A DNA stretch of 64,000 nucleotides from Chitinophaga tropicalis (GTDB lineage: Bacteria > Bacteroidota > Bacteroidia > Chitinophagales > Chitinophagaceae): contig NZ_WRXN01000001.1 in the NCBI RefSeq assembly GCF_009758205.1, forward strand, positions 1,116,001-1,180,000. Reading direction: 5' to 3'. Shown here in pieces: positions 36,940-44,316 of the stretch; the stretch's first letter is position 1; every line of letters begins with the position of its first letter. A model generated the notes under the pieces. That model saw only the letters and a program-made list of their open reading frames with translations. It was not told the DNA's origin and did not search any database. The position numbers and the translations under genes were made by a program.

Positions 36940-37035
36940 AGGGGAGGGCTGGCCTGCGGTAGCTGGAAATAAGAGGTGAGGGGCGTTTTTTTGTGCCTGT
37001 ACTTTTATACCTTTACGCCTAACAAATTCAAACCC

Positions 37036-37431
37036 ATGTCTGTTTTCACGAAGATCATCAAAGGCGAGATTCCCAGTTATAAAATTGCAGAAAGTGACGA
37101 TTTCTATGCTTTCCTTGACATTTTCCCGCTTGTGAAGGGGCATACATTGATTGTTCCCAAAATGGAAGTAGACAAATTTTTTGATGTGACGGATGATCTG
37201 CTGGGAGAGTGGTTGTTGTTTGCCAAACCTATTGCGCGCTCAATAGAACGTGCTTTCCCATGTAATCGTGTAGGAGTGAGCGTTGTAGGTCTTGAAGTGC
37301 CGCATGCCCATATGCATCTGATACCTATTAATACGGCAGATGATATGAATTTTTCGAGGCCTAAGCTGAAACTGTCTGAGGAGGAATTCAGGGCTATACA
37401 GGGGCAGATTATAGCTGGCCTGGCACGTTGA
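37036..37431 (+). CDS. HIT family nucleotide-binding protein
   Basis: 131 residues from ATG 37036 (MSVFTKIIKGEIPSYKI), the standard start of the family. The histidine triad HAHMHLIP lies near residue 95, preceded by GLEVP. HIT proteins hydrolyse or bind purine nucleotide derivatives such as adenosine phosphoramidates. The last 23 bases overlap the 3' end of the convergent response regulator gene. Confidence 0.93.
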   Translation: MSVFTKIIKGEIPSYKIAESDDFYAFLDIFPLVKGHTLIVPKMEVDKFFDVTDDLLGEWLLFAKPIARSIERAFPCNRVGVSVVGLEVPHAHMHLIPINTADDMNFSRPKLKLSEEEFRAIQGQIIAGLAR

Positions 37432-38116
37432 ACCGGAATCCTACACCGTGCAGCGTTTCTAGTTTAATTGCCGGATCAGATTTGAAGTGCTTTCTGAGTT
37501 TAGTAATGAATACGTCCATACTTCTTCCGAGGAAGTAATCATCTTTACCCCATACATGGAAGAGTATTTCTTCGCGTTTGAGGGTTTTGTTTGCATTATC
37601 ACAGAGGTATTTGAGCAGGTCTGCTTCCTTCTGGGTGAGCGTACTTGAAACTTCTCCGTTCTTTTCACGGAGGATGAGGTCATTATAGTCAAATGTGAGT
37701 TTGCCTATATGATATTGCGTACGTTTTTCAGCGGGAGCATTGGACCCGGCTTTGGTCCTTTTCAGGAATACCTCTATGCGCAGCAGGAGTTCCTGCATGC
37801 TGAACGGTTTGGTAATGTAATCATCTGCACCGGTTTTGAAGCCTTTGATCTTATCTTCATCCAGTGCTTTTGAGGTCAGAAAGAGAATAGGAATGAAGTC
37901 ATTTTTCCTTCTTATTTGTTCAGCCAGTGTGAAACCATCTTTTTTAGGCATCACAACATCCAGCAAACATATGTCGAAGGTCCGTGACTGGAACTGTTCC
38001 CAGGCCATTTGTCCGTCTGTGCTATGTACAACGTCGTAGCCCGCTTCTTCTAATCGTTTCTTTGTTACCGCACCAACATTCTGATCATCTTCCACCAATA
38101 GGATTCTTGCTTTCAT
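37409..38116 (-). CDS. orphan OmpR-family response regulator, RprY-like
   Basis: 235 residues. Receiver with EDD (residues 9-11), the phospho-acceptor Asp in CLLDVVMPKKDG and Lys in TKPFSM; winged helix with LTQKEADLLKYL, VWGKDDYFLGRSMDVFITKLRKHF and LHGVGFRFNV. RprY-type proteins are common in Bacteroidota. No kinase gene is adjacent. A close paralogue lies 2.6 kb away at 40750. Convergent with the HIT gene, with which it shares 23 bases. Confidence 0.92.
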   Translation of the reverse strand: MKARILLVEDDQNVGAVTKKRLEEAGYDVVHSTDGQMAWEQFQSRTFDICLLDVVMPKKDGFTLAEQIRRKNDFIPILFLTSKALDEDKIKGFKTGADDYITKPFSMQELLLRIEVFLKRTKAGSNAPAEKRTQYHIGKLTFDYNDLILREKNGEVSSTLTQKEADLLKYLCDNANKTLKREEILFHVWGKDDYFLGRSMDVFITKLRKHFKSDPAIKLETLHGVGFRFNVPGQL

Positions 38117-38261
38117 AGCTTGTGATGCTGATTATATAAATACCATAATTCATCATGGTGTATCGCTCCAGGTACCATAAACGGGAGCATTAATGAAGAT
38201 TTTGATTCAAAGTAAATACAATTTATTAACTTATGGAAAAACCTTATTCTTAAACCTGTAA

Positions 38262-38822
38262 TTATCCTATAATTCTTTCGGGGTGCTGTTGTAGGAATTG
38301 GTCCCATCCTTTGTTTTTACGTGTATCCGGTATTATGCTCGACTCCTGGAAGAAATGGCATACCGCTACAGCCAGCGCATCGGTAGCATCCAGGAAATCG
38401 GGACGTTCAGAGAAATGTAAGATTCTTTGCAACATTTGCCAAATCTGCTCTTTATCAGCATTACCATTTCCGGTAATAGACTGTTTTACTTTTTTCGGGG
38501 AATACTCAGTAACCGGCACCCCTGCCTGCATAGCTGTAGCAATAGCTACGCCCTGGGCACGTCCAAGCTTCAGCATACTCTGCACATTCTTGCCAAAAAA
38601 GGGAGCTTCAATCGCACAGGAAACCGGTTTGTGCAGCTGTATCAGTTCATTTACACGGGCGTGTATCAGTTGCAGCCTTTCGTAGTGGTCTTTGTGACGG
38701 GACAATTTCAGCACATTCATTTCCAGCAGGCTGGCTTTGGAATTTTCCACCAGTATAAGTCCGTAACCCATTACAAGTGTGCCGGGGTCTATGCCCAGAA
38801 TTATTTTTGACTTGTTTGCCAA
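38262..38822 (-). CDS. ruvC: Holliday junction resolvase RuvC
   Basis: 186 residues from TTG 38822 (then ANKSKIILGIDPGT), giving the standard length; a further TTG at 38882 is unlikely because it adds a hydrophobic tail atypical of RuvC. Catalytic acidic residues: Asp in GIDPGT, Glu in CAIEAPFF, and the Asp pair in LDATDALAVAVCHF. SPKKVKQSITGNGNADKEQ is the conserved DNA-contacting block. It resolves Holliday junctions with RuvAB. RuvB is encoded 7 kb away; ruvA is not in the window. Confidence 0.93.
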   Translation of the reverse strand: MANKSKIILGIDPGTLVMGYGLILVENSKASLLEMNVLKLSRHKDHYERLQLIHARVNELIQLHKPVSCAIEAPFFGKNVQSMLKLGRAQGVAIATAMQAGVPVTEYSPKKVKQSITGNGNADKEQIWQMLQRILHFSERPDFLDATDALAVAVCHFFQESSIIPDTRKNKGWDQFLQQHPERIIG

Positions 38823-38830
38823 CCACAGTT

Positions 38831-38838
38831 TATTTTTG
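38831..38838 (+). promoter_or_regulatory. -7 promoter element TATTTTTG, rightward
   Basis: Exact TAnnTTTG for the flippase-like gene. Predicted transcription start near 38845 lies beyond the leftward ruvC promoter start, so the two transcripts would overlap at their 5' ends. Confidence 0.5.
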
Positions 38839-38853
38839 CCAAAATCTTGATGT

Positions 38854-39846
38854 CTGAACAAAAATACCAAAATAATTCTCAATTACCTGCTGGGAGCAGT
38901 GCTTTTTACCTGGTTAGCCTACTCTATCTATACACAATTGCTACACCAACCTGATTTAAGCGCTTCTTTAAGGAAGATGGCCACCACTTTACAGAGTAAA
39001 GGCGTTGTAGCCCTGGTCCTGGTACTCATTGGCATGTTCCTGAACTGGGGGCTGGAAGCCCGGAAATGGCAGATGCTGATCCGGCCATTGCAGGAAATGT
39101 CCTTTTTACGTGCGTTCAGTGCCGTACTGACAGGGGTTTCTTTTTCTGTCAATACTCCCAACCGGATAGGTGAATATGGAGGCCGGGTACTGTATATCAG
39201 GAATAACCAGAGCAAGCTGAAAGCGATTGCAGCTACGGCGGTGGGGAGCTTCAGTCAGCTGATCATCACTATTATCTTTGGGTTAAGTGGCCTGATCTTT
39301 TATATCAATAAATTCCCTCTGGTGGCGGAAAATGGCTATTTTGCCCCACATTTCTGGGAGAAAATCCTGGTAGGAGTGCTCCTGGTTATTTGCGCCTTGG
39401 TCTTATTGTTATATTTTCGGTTACAAATCATCCTGGCTATATTTGAAAAGATCCCAATGCTCAGAAAGGCCAGGGTATTTGTGCAGATCATTGTTCGTTA
39501 CTCCGCCGGTGATCTGGAACGTTTACTGGTGCTTTCTGCCCTCCGTTATATGGTCTTCTCGGCACAGTATTTGATTTTGCTTGATACATTGGGCGTGGAA
39601 ATGCTGTGGTGGCAGGGTTTTCTGATGAACGCTGTTATCTACCTTATAATGGCCCTGGTCCCTACTATCGCCATTGCGGAACTTGGATTAAGAGGAAAGG
39701 TCAGCCTGTACTTTATGGGGCTGTTAAGCTCAAACAGCCCTGCTATCATCGCCGCAACTGTCGGCATCTGGTTAATTAACCTGATCCTGCCAGCAGTACT
39801 TGGAAGTGTGTTGTTGCTGGGAATAAAAGTTTTTAAGGAAAAATAA
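38854..39846 (+). CDS. flippase-like membrane protein (LPG synthase TM domain family)
   Basis: About 330 residues if read from CTG 38854 (then NKNTKIILNYLLGAVLFTW), which completes the first transmembrane helix; GTG 38899 is the first standard start codon but cuts that helix. An ATG at 38850 is in another frame. Eight or so hydrophobic segments, with the family blocks SVNTPNRIGEYGGRVLYI near residue 105 and ALVPTIAIAELGLRGKVSLYFMG near 270, typical of the lysylphosphatidylglycerol synthase/flippase-like UPF0104 family. No synthase domain is attached, so it probably moves a lipid or precursor. DUF3108 gene follows 7 bases later. Start site uncertain. Confidence 0.75.
   Translation: MNKNTKIILNYLLGAVLFTWLAYSIYTQLLHQPDLSASLRKMATTLQSKGVVALVLVLIGMFLNWGLEARKWQMLIRPLQEMSFLRAFSAVLTGVSFSVNTPNRIGEYGGRVLYIRNNQSKLKAIAATAVGSFSQLIITIIFGLSGLIFYINKFPLVAENGYFAPHFWEKILVGVLLVICALVLLLYFRLQIILAIFEKIPMLRKARVFVQIIVRYSAGDLERLLVLSALRYMVFSAQYLILLDTLGVEMLWWQGFLMNAVIYLIMALVPTIAIAELGLRGKVSLYFMGLLSSNSPAIIAATVGIWLINLILPAVLGSVLLLGIKVFKEK
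38859..38866 (-). promoter_or_regulatory. -7 promoter element TATTTTTG, leftward (ruvC)
   Basis: Exact TAnnTTTG on the minus strand, 36 bases upstream of the ruvC TTG start, facing the rightward element 20 bp away. Confidence 0.5.
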
Positions 39847-39853
39847 CTCACCG

Positions 39854-40642
39854 ATGAGGTTTATTTTACTCGTATTTTTAAGTCTGGTTGCTATCCGCCC
39901 TGTAATTGCACAAAATGAATTTTGTGGTATCTCCAATACCAGCTTCAGAGCTGGAGAAAGCATCACGTTCAAAGTATACTACAACCTGGGCCGCCTTTAT
40001 GTAGGCGCCGGCGAGGCAGTATTTACCTGCGCACTGGAAAAGTTGAACGGTAAGGACGTTTATCACGTTACAGGGGATGGGAAAACCTTCCGTACCTATG
40101 ACTGGTTCTTCAAGGTAAGAGACAAATATGAAAGCTATATTGATACCGCCAGCCTCAAACCCTACCGTTTTGTACGTAATGTGAATGAAGGCGGTTATAA
40201 GATATACAACAACGTTAGCTTTGACCACACTCAGCACACCGCTACCAGCACCAACGGCACCTTTAAGACCACGCCCTGCATCCAGGACGTGATCAGCGCC
40301 ATCTACTACGCGCGCAATATCAACTTCGACAAATATAAACCGGGGGACAAGATACCTTTCGACATGTTCCTGGACGATAAGATCTACAATATCTATATCC
40401 GTTATATAGCCAAGGAAACGGTAGAGACCAAGTTTGGTAAGTTCCGGGCCATCAAATTTGCCCCGTTGCTTATTAAAGGTACCATGTTTGAAGGAGGAGA
40501 AAAGATGAACGTCTGGGTGAGCGACGATGGTAATAAAGTGCCGCTGCGTGTAGACAGTCCTATTTCCGTAGGCAGCATCAAAGTGGATATGGTGGCCTAT
40601 AAAAACCTTCGTTATCCGTTTACTTCCCTTATCAGGAAGTAA
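39854..40642 (+). CDS. DUF3108 periplasmic protein
   Basis: 262 residues. Signal peptide to ~19 (LVAIRPVIAQ). Beta-rich body with NLGRLYVGAGEAVFTCA, GDGKTFRTYDWFFKVRDKYESYID, and KFGKFRAIKFAPLLIKGTMFEGGEKMNVWVSDD near the end, all typical of DUF3108. Family function is unknown; members occur with envelope proteins. Probably co-transcribed with the flippase-like gene. Positions after its stop show no terminator hairpin. Confidence 0.85.
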   Translation: MRFILLVFLSLVAIRPVIAQNEFCGISNTSFRAGESITFKVYYNLGRLYVGAGEAVFTCALEKLNGKDVYHVTGDGKTFRTYDWFFKVRDKYESYIDTASLKPYRFVRNVNEGGYKIYNNVSFDHTQHTATSTNGTFKTTPCIQDVISAIYYARNINFDKYKPGDKIPFDMFLDDKIYNIYIRYIAKETVETKFGKFRAIKFAPLLIKGTMFEGGEKMNVWVSDDGNKVPLRVDSPISVGSIKVDMVAYKNLRYPFTSLIRK

Positions 40643-40716
40643 GAACGGCCTCGTCTTTTAGACTAATTTTAACTTTCTCTGTGCGGCAGATTCTCATCAT
40701 TGCTCTGTAATAGTCC

Positions 40717-40724
40717 TATATTTG
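40717..40724 (+). promoter_or_regulatory. -7 promoter element TATATTTG
   Basis: Exact TAnnTTTG 25 bases upstream of the response regulator start at 40750; a TTG lies at 40700-40702. Confidence 0.6.
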
Positions 40725-40749
40725 TTTGTACATTAATACTTTATTGAAT

Positions 40750-41451
40750 ATGGAAGAACGTAAACCAAAAATATTGCTGGCAGAAGACGATACCAACCTT
40801 GGTATGGTATTGAAGAATTATCTCGAACTGAATGATTATGAAGTGGAACTGTGCAGGGACGGTATCCTGGCACTGGCTGCATTCAGGCGTGAGAAATTTG
40901 ACATCTGCCTGCTGGACATCATGATGCCCAATATGGATGGTTTCAAACTGGCTGAAGAGATCCGTGATGTAGATCCGGATATTCCCCTCTTCTTCCTGTC
41001 TGCCAAAACAATGAAGGAAGATATTATCCAGGGATATAAACTGGGCGCAGACGATTACATTGCCAAACCATTTGACAGTGAGTTACTGCTGCTGAAGATC
41101 AAAGCTATCCTGAAACGTAACCAGGAGCTGAACAGCAAAGAGGAAGACCAGCATGAATTCAAAATAGGCCGTTATGAATTCAATGCCCGCCTCCGTACGC
41201 TGAACAGGGAGGGTGATTCTCACACGCTTTCTCCTAAGGAGAACGAGCTGCTGCGCATGTTGTGTGAACATAAGAACGACCTGCTGCCGAGAGAACTGGC
41301 CCTGAAAAAGATCTGGGGCAGTGACACTTACTTTAACGGCCGCAGCATGGACGTATACATCGCCAAGCTGCGTAAATACCTGAAAGAGGACCCTAACATT
41401 GAGATCGTGAATATCCATGGCAACGGGTTCCGCCTGGTAGTGAAAGATTAA
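40750..41451 (+). CDS. orphan OmpR-family response regulator, RprY-like
   Basis: 233 residues from ATG 40750 (MEERKPKILLAEDD). Phospho-acceptor Asp in CLLDIMMPNMDG, Lys in AKPFDS; winged helix with LSPKENELLRML, IWGSDTYFNGRSMDVYIAKLRKYL and IHGNGFRLVV. It shares layout and many motifs with the regulator at 37409-38116 (FDICLLD, GRSMDV, GxGFR), indicating paralogues. No kinase is adjacent; the next pair has its own start after a terminator. Confidence 0.93.
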   Translation: MEERKPKILLAEDDTNLGMVLKNYLELNDYEVELCRDGILALAAFRREKFDICLLDIMMPNMDGFKLAEEIRDVDPDIPLFFLSAKTMKEDIIQGYKLGADDYIAKPFDSELLLLKIKAILKRNQELNSKEEDQHEFKIGRYEFNARLRTLNREGDSHTLSPKENELLRMLCEHKNDLLPRELALKKIWGSDTYFNGRSMDVYIAKLRKYLKEDPNIEIVNIHGNGFRLVVKD

Positions 41452-41469
41452 CTGAGCTACGCTTCATAA

Positions 41470-41519
41470 AGAAAGCTCCCGGCGAAGAGGTTTGCTGCTC
41501 CGTCTGGAGCTTTCTGTTT
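41470..41519 (+). terminator. terminator with 10-bp stem and long loop
   Basis: AGAAAGCTCC/GGAGCTTTCT with a 26-nt loop, followed by GTTTG. Lies 18 bases after the response regulator stop. Confidence 0.6.
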
Positions 41520-41572
41520 GTTATGACATAGCCGGCATTGTGTGCAGTGCAAGAAAAAACAGCATAAGTGAA

Positions 41573-42280
41573 ATGAAACTTTTACTCATAGAAGATGAAC
41601 CTTCCGTAGTATCCTTCATCCGTCGCTACCTGACGGAAGCGGGGTATGATGTGAGTGTAGCGCTGGATGGGCATTCAGGCCTGCAAATGGCTACTGAGAA
41701 TTCCTTTCAGCTGATCATCCTGGATGTAATGCTGCCGGGTATGAACGGGATAGCTGTTTGTAAAGAGCTGCGCAAACAGCAGAACAGCACTCCCATACTG
41801 ATGCTGACAGCCCTGGGATCGACAGAGAACGTAGTGGCAGGCCTGGATAGCGGAGCGGATGATTACCTGGTAAAGCCATTCAAACAGGCAGAGCTCCTGG
41901 CCCGTATCCGCTCTCTGCTGCGCCGGAAAACGGATGCAGGCACAACGGCCGATCTGAAGAGTAATAACAATAACAGCAATGTGCTGCGGGTAGCCGACCT
42001 GGAACTGGACCTGAACACCAGGAGCGCCAGCAGGATAGGAGAAACCATCACCCTCACCGCTACTGAATACCGCCTGCTGGAATATATGATGAGAAACCCC
42101 CGCCGGGTGCTTTCCCGTATGGAAATACTGGAAAACGTATGGGGAATAGATTTTAATATGAACACCAAAGTGGTGGACGTATATGTAAATTACCTGCGGA
42201 AGAAAGTCAACCGCAAGGGGCAGCCCGCCCTGATACAGACCGTGGTGGGAATGGGTTACATGCTTAAAGAGGAAGAATGA
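41573..42280 (+). CDS. OmpR-family response regulator (CusR/QseB-like)
   Basis: 235 residues from ATG 41573 (MKLLLIEDEPSVVSFIRRYL). Receiver: IEDE, phospho-acceptor Asp in LIILDVMLPGMNG (near 51), Lys in VKPFKQ; then a Ser/Asn-rich linker (LKSNNNNSN) and a winged helix with LTATEYRLLEYMMRNPRRVLSRMEIL, NMNTKVVDVYVNYLRKKV and VVGMGYMLKEE. It overlaps the kinase start by 4 bases (ATGA), a canonical pair. The 11-bp-periodic TTACC array just past the kinase gene is its likely binding site. Confidence 0.95.
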   Translation: MKLLLIEDEPSVVSFIRRYLTEAGYDVSVALDGHSGLQMATENSFQLIILDVMLPGMNGIAVCKELRKQQNSTPILMLTALGSTENVVAGLDSGADDYLVKPFKQAELLARIRSLLRRKTDAGTTADLKSNNNNSNVLRVADLELDLNTRSASRIGETITLTATEYRLLEYMMRNPRRVLSRMEILENVWGIDFNMNTKVVDVYVNYLRKKVNRKGQPALIQTVVGMGYMLKEEE

Positions 42281-43659
42281 AAATACGCCAGAAGATCCTT
42301 ATTCTGTTTACAGCGCTGACAGTGTCTATCATTGTCTTAATGTCTGCTTTTGCCTACTACCTGATAAGCCGTCATTCTTTTGAAGACTTCTACAAACGGC
42401 TGGAGATCAGGGCATACATTGCGGCAAGAGCTACGCTGACAAACGATAAGGAGAACAGCGCTACCTACGCAGAGCTGAGAAGAGCGCACCTGGAAAGGCT
42501 TCCGTTTGAACAGGAATATATTATCCATATAGATTCTACCGGTAACATACCCCGGAAGGCGATGCCCAAAGAGCTGCCCGCCACCTTCTACTCCAGGGTG
42601 AAGCTGAATGGCAAGGCTACTTACCGCAATAAGAACACGTTTTATGAAGGCGTGCTTTATGACAGTGAGCTGGGAAGTCATATAGTGATCATATCTGCCC
42701 AGAACGCCTATGGCGCAGAATACATGGCAGAACTGAAACGCATACTGCTTATCTGCCTGGCTATAGCTGCAGTGGTAGTGGTAACGGCAGGTCTTTTCTT
42801 CTCCAGGTATATACTCCGGCCCGTACGTCATATCACCTACCAGGTGAAGAACATCAGTGCTCATAACCTGCACCTCCGCCTGGGAGCGCGTGACAGCAAG
42901 GACGAGATCAGCGAGCTGTCGCAGACCTTCAACAATATGCTGGACCGACTGGAAACAGCCTTTGAAACACAGAACAACTTTGTCAGCAATGCGTCTCATG
43001 AACTGGGCACTCCACTTACAGCCATTATAGGAGAAGCAGAGCTGGCTCTTAATAAACAAAGACCGGAAGAGGAATACAGACAATCACTCGAAGTGATATT
43101 AAGAGAAGCAGAAAGACTGGAGCATATTACCAAAAGCCTGTTAAGTCTTGCACAGACAGGATTTGACGGCAAGAGGGCGCAGCTGAAGAAGCTCCGTACA
43201 GATGAGCTTATCTTTATTGTGAAAGACACTATAGACCGTATTAACCCGGAGAACCAGGTAGAAATAGATTATACCATGCTGCCGGAAGATGAAGATAAAC
43301 TGGTGGTACTGGGCAATGAGCAGCTCCTGCAACTGGCGCTGAGCAATATTGTACAGAATGCCTGCAAGTACTCCAACAATCAGCCGGCCTCTATTGCGCT
43401 GGCTGCCACAGATAAGAACAATCTTATTATCATCAAGGATAGTGGCATTGGTATCCCGTCTCAGGACCTGCCCTTCATATATGATCCTTTCTTCCGGGCT
43501 TCTAATACGGAAGGATATAAGGGATATGGTATAGGCCTGCCCCTGGCCCGTAATATTATACGCCTGCACGGGGGGAATATTGTTGTGAACAGTCAACAGA
43601 ATAAGGGAACAGAGATCAGGATCTCACTGCCTACATATATTGCCGCCAAGCCCGAATAG
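42277..43659 (+). CDS. sensor histidine kinase, HAMP type
   Basis: 460 residues. Transmembrane helices at ~8-28 and ~155-178 enclose a ~125-residue periplasmic sensor domain of no recognised type. A HAMP domain follows (YILRPVRHITYQVKNIS), then the H-box FVSNASHELGTPLTAIIGEAE (phospho-acceptor His near 244), N-box NIVQNACKYSNN, G1 IKDSGIGIPSQD, F-box and G2 GYKGYGIGLPLARNII. Pairs with the regulator encoded upstream. Resembles CusS/QseC-type kinases of Bacteroidota. The signal is unknown; adjacency to a bestrophin channel hints at ions or envelope stress. Confidence 0.94.
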   Translation: MKIRQKILILFTALTVSIIVLMSAFAYYLISRHSFEDFYKRLEIRAYIAARATLTNDKENSATYAELRRAHLERLPFEQEYIIHIDSTGNIPRKAMPKELPATFYSRVKLNGKATYRNKNTFYEGVLYDSELGSHIVIISAQNAYGAEYMAELKRILLICLAIAAVVVVTAGLFFSRYILRPVRHITYQVKNISAHNLHLRLGARDSKDEISELSQTFNNMLDRLETAFETQNNFVSNASHELGTPLTAIIGEAELALNKQRPEEEYRQSLEVILREAERLEHITKSLLSLAQTGFDGKRAQLKKLRTDELIFIVKDTIDRINPENQVEIDYTMLPEDEDKLVVLGNEQLLQLALSNIVQNACKYSNNQPASIALAATDKNNLIIIKDSGIGIPSQDLPFIYDPFFRASNTEGYKGYGIGLPLARNIIRLHGGNIVVNSQQNKGTEIRISLPTYIAAKPE

Positions 43660-43665
43660 TGCCGG

Positions 43666-43772
43666 TTCTTACCGTTTTCTTACCTCATTTTTACCGCTGT
43701 CTTACCCCAACAGGATTTTCTTACCTCATTTTTACCTCATTTTTAAACCGCTTTTATCTTCTCCTTACCTGT
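43666..43772 (+). promoter_or_regulatory. 11-bp-periodic TTACC direct-repeat operator
   Basis: Nine 11-nt units on one strand. Block 1: TTCTTACCGTT, TTCTTACCTCA, TTTTTACCGCT, GTCTTACCCCA (43666-43709). After an 8-nt spacer, block 2: TTCTTACCTCA, TTTTTACCTCA, then degenerate TTTTTAAACCG and CTTTTATCTTC, then TCCTTACCTGT (43718-43772). TTACC cores start at 43669, 43680, 43691, 43702, 43721, 43732 and 43765. The last unit abuts the -33 region of the promoter for the stress protein gene. OmpR/PhoB-type regulators bind direct repeats of this period. Confidence 0.8.
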
Positions 43773-43789
43773 TGCTAATACGGTGCTGG

Positions 43790-43797
43790 TAGTTTTG
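43790..43797 (+). promoter_or_regulatory. -7 promoter element TAGTTTTG for usp-bestrophin
   Basis: Exact TAnnTTTG, 18 bases before the stress protein ATG, with TTG at 43772-43774 as a possible -33 element directly joined to the repeat array. Confidence 0.65.
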
Positions 43798-43815
43798 TGT
43801 TATAAAACAAAGCAT

Positions 43816-44295
43816 ATGAAGCAAGTATTGATTCCTACCGATTTTTCCATCAGGTCTCTTCGTGTGGTACACGGTGTTGTAGAACGCTTTGGCGGGGAAC
43901 CACTGAACATTGTCCTGATGCATGCCATAGAGATGCCATCATCCATTATGGACCTTATGATGTTGTCCAGGAGATCTTCCCATTATGATCTGCTTACTAC
44001 AGACTATAAAGATGCATGTGAAATACTCCGTAATAAATATGCCTCATCCATACGCTCACTTAAAACTGAGTTCCTGGTAGGTAACAGCAACGGCGTATTC
44101 CGCAATTTCCTGCTCTATCATAATATAGATGCCATAGCATGCGCTGCCAAAGAAGAATTCCGTAAAGCGGGAGAGAACAGCTTTAACCCGGCGGAGCTGA
44201 TCAAAAAAAGCAAATACCCGGTGCACTATATCTCCCTGGCGCCAAGAAAAGAGAGATACCTGGTATCTGCTATGTCGGAACTGTTTGAAGTATAA
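43816..44295 (+). CDS. universal stress protein family (single, degenerate domain)
   Basis: 159 residues from ATG 43816. Opening MKQVLIPTDFSIRSL is the USP strand-1 signature with the Asp that contacts nucleotide. A mid segment (SIRSLKTEFLVGNSNGVFRNFL) and IDAIACAAKEEF correspond to later strands. The ATP-binding GxxGx(9)G(S/T) loop is not recognisable, so it may not bind ATP. Likely a cytoplasmic stress-response protein. Bestrophin gene follows 21 bases later, so both probably form one transcript under the TTACC array. Confidence 0.75.
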   Translation: MKQVLIPTDFSIRSLRVVHGVVERFGGEPLNIVLMHAIEMPSSIMDLMMLSRRSSHYDLLTTDYKDACEILRNKYASSIRSLKTEFLVGNSNGVFRNFLLYHNIDAIACAAKEEFRKAGENSFNPAELIKKSKYPVHYISLAPRKERYLVSAMSELFEV

Positions 44296-44316
44296 GATGA
44301 ACTAAAACCGTTGCAT

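Noticed and set aside
43666..43772. CRISPR-like repeat array
   Set aside because: Units are 11 bp, without spacers of regular length and without cas genes; better explained as a regulator binding array.
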